In this document: positions 56,104-64,000 of the stretch, piece by piece
Position numbering within the stretch: position 1 is the first letter of the stretch
How the letters are laid out: the number at the start of each line of letters is the position of its first letter
From: Sarocladium kiliense
Lineage: Eukaryota > Ascomycota > Sordariomycetes > Hypocreales > Sarocladiaceae
Assembly: GCA_030734395.1 (NCBI GenBank)
Contig: JAUZTG010000014.1
Span: 188,501 to 252,500 of the forward strand
Reading direction: 5' to 3'
DNA length: 64,000 nucleotides
The notes under the pieces: generated by a model
What the model was told of the DNA's origin: nothing
Databases searched by the model: none
What the model saw: only the letters and a program-made list of their open reading frames with translations
Program-made: the position numbers and the translations under genes

Positions 56104-57174
56104 ATGAAGTCTTCGATCTTTCTTGCCGCAACAAGCGCCATGCTGGCTGTGGCCGGACCTGTTGGCCTCCGCAAGCGCGCCATGGCCACCGAGTGGGAAA
56201 TCGAAGTAGTCACCGTCACCGTTACCGCCGGTAGCATTCCCAGCGGCGCCGTTTTCCTCCAGAACTCCGGCCCTGAGCAGGAGCCTGTTCCAGAGCCTGA
56301 GCCTACTCCCACCCCCGAGCCTCAGCCAGAACCCCAGCCTGCGCCTGAGCCTGTTCCGGAGCCGGAGCCGACAACTGAGGCACCGCCGCCACCACCGCCG
56401 CAGGTTAAGAAGCCTGCCGCACCCAAGCCCAAGCCGCAACCCAAGCCTGAACCTGAGCCTGTGCCCGAGCCCGAGCCCGAGACCACGGTCGTCGAGCAGC
56501 CGGCACCCACCGAGGATGCTGACTCTGGCAACAACGGCGGTGGTCAGGTCGATGTCAGCGGTGACTACAAGTCTACGTGCTTAAAGCACCACAACCTGCA
56601 CCGCACGAACCACTCCGCTCCTGCACTTCAGTGGGACGACCAGCTGGCTAGCTGGGCGAAGCAGCTCGCTGACACCTGCGTTTTCGAGCACGACACGTAA
56701 GCTATACCATGAACTTTCTTCAGCTTGAGCTCATACTAACGCGAAACAGATCTATGGGCACAATGGGACAGAACTTGGCTTCGTGGGGCTCTACTACTGA
56801 TATTGACGACGAATCCTTGAAGTCTGCCGCCGGTGCCATCACCAACCAGTGGTACAATGGAGAGGTTGGTAGCTTCAACGGCGTTTACGGTTCTGCCGAC
56901 CCGCCTTCCAGCCTTCCCCTCGGTGCCTTCGGCCACTTCACCCAGGTTGTCTGGAAGGATACCCAGAAGGTCGGATGCGCTACCGTCAAGTGTGGTGCTG
57001 GTACCGTCCTTGGCATGCAATCGTGGTACACCGTCTGCAACTACAGCCCGCCTGGTTCGTGATTCTTTACCCCTGCTTGAAGTTCACTCTGCTAACATCC
57101 TCGTAGGCAACTTTGGCGGCAGGTATGCCACGAATGTGCTGAAGCCTCTGGGCCAGGCCACCGTTACTGTCTAA
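56104..57174 (+). CDS. Secreted CAP/PR-1-like protein with Pro-Glu spacer
   Basis: 321 aa in three exons: 56104..56696, 56750..57054, 57107..57174 (introns 53 and 52 nt). A signal peptide (about 1-17) and a dibasic LRKR site suggest Kex2 processing. A ~75-residue spacer of alternating PE/PK/PT dipeptides follows. The C-terminal CAP domain has HNLHRTNHSAPALQWDDQLA, GQNLASWGS, the CAP1 signature GHFTQVVWKDTQKVGCA and CAP2-like YTVCNYSPPGNFGG. Fungal CAP proteins such as Pry1 bind sterols and fatty acids and are exported. The spacer may span the cell wall. The second donor is GTTCGT, weaker than the rest, but its join restores the CAP C terminus. Confidence 0.92.
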
Positions 57175-58620
57175 GCGACACTGACTATGGTTGGTCGAAG
57201 TCTGTTTGCGACTCGTCCGCATGCTTTGGATGGCAGTGAGCTTTCTAGAGAATAGCCGCTTGGCTGCGGCGAATGGGTACGGGGGTGTTCCGAGACCAGC
57301 CTTCTATCGGGCGTGATGAAGCTATCCAAATGTCCTACTTCTCTTCTATCTTGTACGTTATGATCAAAACCGTACTTAAGGATCTTTCGACTTTTTCCCC
57401 AATTCACAGGACGGGCTCTGTGGTTTGGCTTGCCAACCTGGGAATCCGATCTTGGTGTTTTTCCAAAACCTGCATTTTGTGGCAAACCATCTGCTTCTCA
57501 ACGGACCGGCGGGGTTGCCGGATCCTTCTGCTTCTACTGTCGCTTTGACAGATTCCCAACTGCTTGCACCTTGTTGTCCGTGTTTAGCGGCGCCAATCCT
57601 TCCACTGGCTTGGCCTGGGTAGCGCTGCTAGGCTAGCAAGGGGTGGGAAGCACTGGCAGGGGTCGACATTGAAAGACAACTCAGATTTTTTGCATGTGTT
57701 TGTACCGTAGCTAGGACGCTAAGAAATGGATCTCTTTGCCCGTTACGTATGTGCAAGCCGATGATGCATTTGAAGTCTCGTTCACCTGGAATACTTGCGC
57801 GACACATAGCTCGTCAATGGCCCGCGTCATCAATAGCGCATGATGCCCTTTCGCGACGTCTTGGCACTGACGCCCTCCTTTGGTGAGACCATTGACGCAT
57901 AGCACCGCATGGCATTCCCCTAAACAGGTTGGCATGCCTCGCGCAGGAAGCTATGTCCTAAGGCTGCAGCCAGCTACAACTGACCTGACATGTCATTGAT
58001 AACCAGGCAGCCATGCTCGAATCGCCCTTTGACTCAACACCGCGAAAGAGCGACGGCGCGAAAGGCTAAAGGTGCATGAGTGGTTGATGGATCAGTCAGC
58101 GAAAAGAGGAGGGGTCGCCCATGCAGTGGGGGCCTTTCATGCAGGATTCGGGTATTCGGAATGGCGCGAGACTGTGACTTATACTGTATACAGAAAGTTG
58201 TCTATTCTTGCTAGTGAGTATAGGGCTGTGATGACGCCGCGCGGTTATCTTGATCTTTGACTTGGATTTCTCCGTCGGAGTTTTCGGGTGCTAGGAGAGC
58301 GCGCGGTGGCCGAGAGACACGCGATGGTGATCTGGGTGGTTTACGTGGTTGATGATGTTTGCTTATAGGACTAGCCGGTATCCCGTGCGGCGGGATAACT
58401 AGTTGGTGCTTTGAGGAGATACGACATGCCGGCTTTGGTGTGGCGTTGGATGCTGGAGAGGGGAAAGATGTATTAATATGAGCCGATTGCCTCGTACTGC
58501 TTTTGTGTTTTCATTCTCATCAATTCTCTTCATCATCTGCCATTCATATCTTTGCCTTTGGACAATTCTCAATCATCACATCAATCACCGTCAGCAATTG
58601 ACCAACGTCCACACTTCAAA
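57175..58620. promoter_or_regulatory. Intergenic, 1.45 kb
   Basis: No gene recognised. A TATTAATATG element near 58472 lies about 150 bp before the next start and may be its TATA region. Confidence 0.4.
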
Positions 58621-59577
58621 ATGCAAGCTGCTCAGGTCACCGACTGGGCCTCCCCTCCTAAGATCAGCACCCTCCCCATTCCCGAAGCCCCCTCGTCCGA
58701 CTTCCTCCAACTCAAAGTCCTCGCTTCCGCAATCCACCAGGTCGTCCGGTCCCGCGCCTCTGGCCAACATTACACCTCTGGACCTCTCCCTCACACTCCC
58801 GGCGTCGACGGCACCGGCATTGATCCTCTCACCGGAAAATCGTACTACTTTTCCGTCCTCGGCGGCGGGTCTCCCTCCACGGGCACATTCTCCGAATATG
58901 TCGTTGTGAAGAAACAAGCCGTCGTGGAGGTTCCTGAAGATGTTGACCCCGTATTGGCAGCTGCGTTGACGAACCCTGTCATGAGCAGCTGGATGGCGTT
59001 GAAGTTTCGCGCTGAGCTGAAGGAAGGGTGGAGTTGTGTAATTCTGGGTGCGACGAGTGCGAGTGGCAAGATCGCGGTGAAGGTCGCGAGACAGCTTGGT
59101 GCTGTGAAGGTTTTTGGCGCAGCGAGGGGTGAGGCGGCGTTGAAGGAGTTGGATCTGGACGGGTATGCGGTGCTGAACAGCGAGAACCCCTCCGAGACAG
59201 ACTTCTCTGCTGTGAGCTCCGGTACTGTTCTTCTGGATTACCTCTGGGGACCCTGGGCCTCAGCCTATCTCACCAGCACCGCCAAAGCTGGAGTGAAGAG
59301 TCCACTGCAGATCGTGAGTATTGGATCTATGGCGGGAGATGAGACGCCGCTGTCATCGGCGACCTTGAGAAGTCGGGATGTGACGATCAGGGGCGCCGGG
59401 CCGGGTGCTTGGAGTCCAATTGCGATGGCCAAGGAGATTCCGGGGATGCTGGGGGTGTTGAAGGGGATGAAGGACGATGGGAAGATGGTGAAAAGGATGA
59501 AGTTGGAGGAGGTTGAGGAGGCTTGGAAGGTCAAGGGACCGAGGGTCGTGCTTGTGAACGAAGTGAGCGAGAAGTAG
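58621..59577 (+). CDS. Quinone-reductase-like MDR oxidoreductase
   Basis: Medium-chain dehydrogenase/reductase of the zeta-crystallin/quinone reductase type, 318 aa, no introns. The GroES-like N-terminal half has VVRSRASGQHYTSGPLPHTP GVDGTG. The Rossmann half has VILGATSASGKIAVKVARQL, an NADPH-binding loop with G-x-x-S-x-x-G, then VFGAARGEAALKEL. Zinc ligands are absent, as in NADPH-dependent quinone or enone reductases. An upstream in-frame ATG at 58552 would add 23 Gln/Ser-rich residues. The ATG at 58621 has the better context (ttcaaaATGC) and begins at the domain edge, so it is preferred. Confidence 0.88.
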   Translation: MQAAQVTDWASPPKISTLPIPEAPSSDFLQLKVLASAIHQVVRSRASGQHYTSGPLPHTPGVDGTGIDPLTGKSYYFSVLGGGSPSTGTFSEYVVVKKQAVVEVPEDVDPVLAAALTNPVMSSWMALKFRAELKEGWSCVILGATSASGKIAVKVARQLGAVKVFGAARGEAALKELDLDGYAVLNSENPSETDFSAVSSGTVLLDYLWGPWASAYLTSTAKAGVKSPLQIVSIGSMAGDETPLSSATLRSRDVTIRGAGPGAWSPIAMAKEIPGMLGVLKGMKDDGKMVKRMKLEEVEEAWKVKGPRVVLVNEVSEK

Positions 59578-59772
59578 GGAGATGATCAGGTGGCGTCATA
59601 GGATTTGATATGCTTCTTCATTTACAAAGCTCCTCGGCATAATACAGAAGCAGGGCAATCAGTTGACATAATAGTCCAAGAGCACAGATCTCATCCAAAT
59701 TCAGCTTTCCATCTGCTCAGTGCAAAACACTCATGAGGTCGACTGATTCGAGGCAGAAGCTCAACCGGCCAT

Positions 59773-62325
59773 TCATTCTCTCGGTACACCCAGGCGAAGC
59801 TTGTGCCGTAGCCTTTTCATTAGGGAAGCTGATCCCGCTTGTGGCCTCGGATGCAAGCTTGGCGTATCTATGGAAAGTCCGTAGTCAAAATGGTCGGCCA
59901 TTAACAAGGTTTGAATCTCCGCCATGACCTTGCGGGCCGGTGCATCGTGGTCGAGGTATGCGAAGAACGACATGCAGTCTTCGGACCATACTCTATAGAA
60001 TGCATTGTCCACGTCGAATTTGGCCGCATCAGAACTGATCCCCTCTTCCAAAAACAGTCTCATCATCAGCATGAATGGCAGGTATCTGCCGATCATCGTC
60101 GTGTAGTCGTACTTCCCAGGTCTCTCGTGAGTAATTTCCTCCAAGGCAGCAAGGTGCGGCTGTAGGGATTTGGCTGGTGCCAGAGCAAGCAGGAAAAAGA
60201 TCGCCAGCCTAGGGTAGGAATAGGACACCGTGAGCAGCGGCAAGTCTTTTGGCGAGTTCGAGATAGGATACTGAAGTTTCCTGCAGTGCTGCCACGAATT
60301 TGCAATGTCTGACAGAATCAGTTGCAGCCCATTGGACCGAGGCTCGAGTTGCATATATACGTCGACGAGAGCTCTGATACTTTCGATACTGTCATTGCTA
60401 TCCATCATTCCCAGGAATGGCGTGAAACATCCTATATGTGATTGACGTCCACGCTCAGTAAAGAGGCCAATTGCATGGCCATCACGGCGACGGCGTCGGG
60501 CTGAGTTCAGTTGTGTCTCGCGGATGAGCTGCGGGCAGCCGGCTCCCAGGAGGGCGTCTATCATATCACACAGCTCAACCCAGTGGAATGGGTTCTGTTG
60601 GAAGTTAGAGAAATAGAAGATTCGCGGCCCAAAACGCTTGACGATCATATCAAGAAACGCCGTTTGGTCCCTGTTGTTGCACTGTGCTGCTTCAGCGTGC
60701 TGAAGCCATTGCTTCACAGCATAAGGTGCCAAGGGAGAATCAAGGTGGTCAAACAGATTCACAGTCACAGGGAGGGAGCTGGGGGGTGACTGGTGCTGAT
60801 TCATCGTGGCCGGGAGCAATCGGCGCGACATAAGCTCGTTGACACACCAATCCCGCAACCTCTCGTGACTCTGTGCCTCAAAGTCTTCGCGACTCCGAGT
60901 TTCGTATAGATCTTGTATGCTTCTCTCTTTGAAGATGAATTCTCGCAAAGACTCATGGACAAGCTCGACTCGTGAGTGTCTGCTAGTCGCACTGGCGCCC
61001 TGGACAACGGTGCTTTTGTGGATTTTGAGGAGGCCCCGAGAGACAGCGACAATGTACCGTTCCAAGTCGGCTACGTGCCGCAGCGAGAGTTCCTCCGCAT
61101 AATCTTTTTCACTCCGCCCAAGTCCCAGCTGGATACCCCACCACAGCTGCTCAAGATTGAGCTCTTCCAACTCGAACAGTTTCCACCGGAAGCACACTAG
61201 CATTGGCTCTCGACTCTCGGGATACCGGTCTAGAGTGTGACGGAACAGCTCATGCAGGCCAGTAGGAACCGCTTGAAGCGTTTGTTGGAGCTGCAGCAGG
61301 TTCCCATCATCATATTGTCTATTGAGGTCATCGACGACCAAAATCACCCACATGAATATGCCGGCCGCTTTGCGATAGACATCGTTGCGGACCTGGGTTG
61401 CCGTGCTGCCGTCCCCAATGCGAAGACGGGCGTGTATGTATGTGATTATATCACGGCCATGCTCTTCTTGGGAACCTAGATCCATATAGAGCGCCTCATC
61501 AAACGTAATGTTTGGGTATGGTCTGCTTGCGAAGCACACCCGAACTTGTCCTCGATGATCCGTCTCCCAAGCTTTTGCAATTAAGTCGCGGAATACCCAA
61601 AGCACGGCTCGAGCTTCCGTTTGGTCGCATTCATCGAGCGCATCGATGTAGAAAACGACGGACTCATCGCTCAGGCCAGCCACTAATTTCTTGAGCAGCC
61701 TTTCCAGCTCTGGCACTGACCAGCTTCCTGCTTCTTCCATGTCATTATACATGGTGTTCAACTCCTGTGTGGCCGCGCTAGGAAGTTCTTGGAGCAGCCA
61801 CACAACGAGGGTGCGATACATGCCTTCGGCCGATTTCTCCAGTCGTGATCCTTTTGCGTTGAAGAAATGAGGCAAAATAATAGCCTTCTGTGTCCTTCTT
61901 GCGTTCTCGACGGCGAACTTCATGAGGGTCGACTTGCCGGCACCAGCGTTGCCTTTGATCCAGAGGAAGCTATGGTACTGTTCCGCAGGGGTTTCTGCTG
62001 CCCAGGCCAGGTACTCAGATGTCTCCAGAAGCCATTTACAAGTCTCATCATGCGCACTGGCAACGCTGCGCTCTCGCTGTTTCATTTCTTTAAAATGTAA
62101 AGCCTCTTGGAGAGTTCGCCGGCGTGGCGGCGCTTGAGCGTGATCTGCGGATTGCTCCCTTGTCAAAACATGTCCGCTGTGGCCTGGGAACCAGGTGGTG
62201 ACGAAGCACTCACTATTGATCGTCATGTCTCTCATCACTACGCGGGCATTATCGCGAACGAGAACGCCTTGCCCGACGGTGGCGACCTGATCGTACTGCC
62301 GCTCGTTATGCCCGCCATGGCTCAT
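59773..62325 (-). CDS. NACHT-domain NLR-like protein
   Basis: An intronless 850-residue STAND NTPase of the fungal NLR class. The P-loop is FLWIKGNAGAGKSTLMKF (about residues 125-133), Walker B is VVFYIDALDECDQ, and sensor-like FASRPYPNI follows; this is a NACHT/NACHT_N type domain. VELVHESLREFIF is the usual post-NACHT winged-helix end. The C-terminal ~380 residues show no WD40, ankyrin or TPR repeats, so the ligand sensor is unrecognised or reduced. The first ~60 residues lack a HET, Goodbye or HeLo domain, but residues 21-36 (VLVRDNARVVMRDMTI) resemble HET-s-related amyloid motifs. The first ATG is 62325, yet the frame stays open upstream to about 62427, so the N terminus may be longer. 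Confidence 0.85.
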   Translation of the reverse strand: MSHGGHNERQYDQVATVGQGVLVRDNARVVMRDMTINSECFVTTWFPGHSGHVLTREQSADHAQAPPRRRTLQEALHFKEMKQRERSVASAHDETCKWLLETSEYLAWAAETPAEQYHSFLWIKGNAGAGKSTLMKFAVENARRTQKAIILPHFFNAKGSRLEKSAEGMYRTLVVWLLQELPSAATQELNTMYNDMEEAGSWSVPELERLLKKLVAGLSDESVVFYIDALDECDQTEARAVLWVFRDLIAKAWETDHRGQVRVCFASRPYPNITFDEALYMDLGSQEEHGRDIITYIHARLRIGDGSTATQVRNDVYRKAAGIFMWVILVVDDLNRQYDDGNLLQLQQTLQAVPTGLHELFRHTLDRYPESREPMLVCFRWKLFELEELNLEQLWWGIQLGLGRSEKDYAEELSLRHVADLERYIVAVSRGLLKIHKSTVVQGASATSRHSRVELVHESLREFIFKERSIQDLYETRSREDFEAQSHERLRDWCVNELMSRRLLPATMNQHQSPPSSLPVTVNLFDHLDSPLAPYAVKQWLQHAEAAQCNNRDQTAFLDMIVKRFGPRIFYFSNFQQNPFHWVELCDMIDALLGAGCPQLIRETQLNSARRRRRDGHAIGLFTERGRQSHIGCFTPFLGMMDSNDSIESIRALVDVYMQLEPRSNGLQLILSDIANSWQHCRKLQYPISNSPKDLPLLTVSYSYPRLAIFFLLALAPAKSLQPHLAALEEITHERPGKYDYTTMIGRYLPFMLMMRLFLEEGISSDAAKFDVDNAFYRVWSEDCMSFFAYLDHDAPARKVMAEIQTLLMADHFDYGLSIDTPSLHPRPQAGSASLMKRLRHKLRLGVPRE

Positions 62326-64000
62326 GGTCGCAAGCACTGCGAAAATTTCAAAGGTAATGGTTCCTTGAGAGTTGTCGACACTGAGGTCGGTATTAAAGCG
62401 CTCGGCTTTTGCTCAAACAGCAGTGTTGCTCGTTGTTGCAATCGACAGCAGACGCAGAAGAGAGAAGACAATGCGTGAGTTGAGCCATTGCTTCAACGGC
62501 TGCGCTCATGCGGCTGAGACAGAGCAAGAGTTGCCAGCTCTTCTGAGTGGCTGGCGGTCTGGCAGAGCCTGATGTTCCTTTGCACGCATGCATATTCACC
62601 TTCCTGGGCCAGTTGCAACGTGAGTACGGCGCAGGTACTGCCCTATGGGTATAGCGCTATGCATCTCATGCCTAGGAGCGTCGCCTGTAAATACCTTCGA
62701 CGGTGTGCATCTTCTGATCATCAATTTAGGGCGCCTTTGTCAACCCAGGGGCGGCATGCAATAAGATCCAGCCCTATTAAGCCGTGGTAGGTAGCTTTTG
62801 TAAAATCCCTGAGCTCTACATACCTTGCCTGAAAACGTTGAAAATTCATGCTGTACGGTCCGGCCTCATCGAGGAATAGAAACAATAGAAGATACTGCAT
62901 GATAACGGGTCAGACATGAAACTATTATTCATCATGCAATGGCGAAGGTGCTTCTCGCTGCTCTTTGTACCTTGGCAGTCCAGCTGGAGGTGCAGGGTGG
63001 TTTGTGGTACGGTGTGTGCTGGGCTGACTAAAGCTAAAGCGTGATACGGCACATGACCCCAGAGTCCGTCCGAGGCCCAGTAGCAACACAGTAGCGAAAA
63101 CCCACCCTGGCACCTTGGAATGCCGCTAGAGAACCTGGAACACTGGATGGAAACTGGCTGCAAGGCCGCCACAAGCCGCTACCGAAGCCAGTGTGGGTGA
63201 GTCGGCCGGGGGCGGAGACGGTGGTGCTGAAGAGCTGGGACTGGGGCATTGGATCCCTGCTGAACCCGGAGAACAGGGTCACGACTCTCTGCCCTCTGCT
63301 CGTCCGTGTTGGCTGTCTGGGCTCCTCCCCCGCAAAACCTGCCCGGTCACACCCATTGCGACGCTCCTACTGCCGCTACAGGCCTGCGACTGTCAGGTAC
63401 ATGCACTAACAAGGACCCAGACATTCGTATCCTCGTCGCCGGATCCCGCTCCTTCTCCCCTCCTCCTCTTCCTCCGATCTCTCTTGCATCTCAACCTGCG
63501 ACAGCCACTCACTCACCAACGAACAGGCTTGCCGAGCTACGAACCGCTGCCGCTTGTGTCCTCTTGCCGGAAAATCTAGCACAGCTCTGTCGCCGACCAC
63601 ACACCGCTTCTCTCTGCATTACCGTTGCATTCCTCGCCCGAGGCAGACTAGCGACCACCGTTGCATCGACCGACACGTGCCCACCCGTCGAGACATCTCG
63701 GCCGACCACGACGATCTGAACCCAATCTTAGACATCGACCAAGACCCTTCGACGCTTCTTGGATATTTGCTTTCCTCTGGGCTTCGGTCTCTTCCATCTG
63801 CCCTGGTGGCGCGCCTTCGCAGCCACAGACAGCCTCGTGCCGTCATCGACGCTGCACGAGGCGGGCAGGCACCAGCACAACACACCTTAACACCTTGTAC
63901 TACTGCTGCGCACATCATATCTCGCCTTGGATATCATGCTGCTGCTTCCCGGTCGAGCTGCTGCACCTGTTGCGACCACGCTCGATGACGCCTCGAACTT
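62326..64000. promoter_or_regulatory. NLR upstream region and C/T-rich leader of a gene beyond the right edge
   Basis: 62338..63290 shows no gene and no HeLo-type partner of the NLR. From about 63290 to the end the plus strand is C/T-rich, like the leaders at 13 kb and 54-55 kb, suggesting that a plus-strand gene starts outside the window. Confidence 0.4.

Noticed and set aside
58552..58620. Upstream in-frame start of the quinone-reductase-like gene
   Set aside because: The added 23 residues are Gln/Ser/His-rich and unlike the family; the ATG at 58621 has better context.
1..64000. tRNA, rRNA and CRISPR arrays
   Set aside because: No convincing T-loop with a foldable acceptor stem, no rRNA-like block and no regularly spaced identical repeats were found by eye.

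Overview
The window is nuclear DNA from a filamentous ascomycete. Genes are compact, with short introns (mostly 48-120 nt, GT...AG, CTNAC-like branch sites). Several gene types are typical of Pezizomycotina: a fungal NACHT NLR, a DAL5-like MFS transporter, a GPI-anchored serine/threonine-rich wall protein, Tom5 and the complex I CX9C subunit. A mycosporine-type gene cluster together with many secreted and redox proteins fits a Dothideomycete, possibly a stress-tolerant one; that placement is an inference. No rRNA, tRNA, CRISPR or intact transposon was recognised. I worked out exon joins by hand, and each full CDS length divides by three after splicing.

Layout, left to right. 0.1-9.5 kb: a secreted TAP-like alpha/beta hydrolase; a cytochrome P450 with a CYP7/CYP8-like I-helix; two neighbouring tiny C4-cysteine proteins that look like paralogs; and a secreted GMC oxidoreductase. 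9.5-13.9 kb: a gene-poor stretch with a degenerate repeat and a sharp strand-composition switch near 12.93 kb. 13.9-17.6 kb: a conserved disordered fungal protein and a GPI-anchored protein.

17.8-24.8 kb: the metabolic centrepiece. A sedoheptulose-7-phosphate cyclase (2-demethyl-4-deoxygadusol synthase, MysA type), an O-methyltransferase (MysB role) and an ATP-grasp ligase (MysC type) should together make 4-deoxygadusol and condense it with an amino compound to give a UV-absorbing mycosporine. A CxxC AhpC/TSA-like redox protein converges on the ATP-grasp gene.

26-32.4 kb: a membrane protein and a 1328-residue helical-repeat protein of unknown function. 33.7-40.6 kb: a 28-cysteine secreted protein, a linalool dehydratase/isomerase-like enzyme and a CorA-like membrane protein. 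41-46.4 kb: a repeat-containing orphan ORF, then a divergent MFS transporter / flavin monooxygenase pair. 46.9-50.2 kb: housekeeping genes TOM5, NUP57 and NDUFA8/nuo-20.8. 50.2-56.1 kb: a 5.9 kb gene-poor stretch ending in a long pyrimidine-rich leader and a probable 5' UTR intron. 56.1-62.3 kb: a CAP/PR-1 secreted protein with a Pro-Glu spacer, a quinone-reductase-like enzyme and a NACHT NLR whose N terminus carries a possible HET-s-like amyloid motif. The right end looks like the leader of a gene beyond the window.
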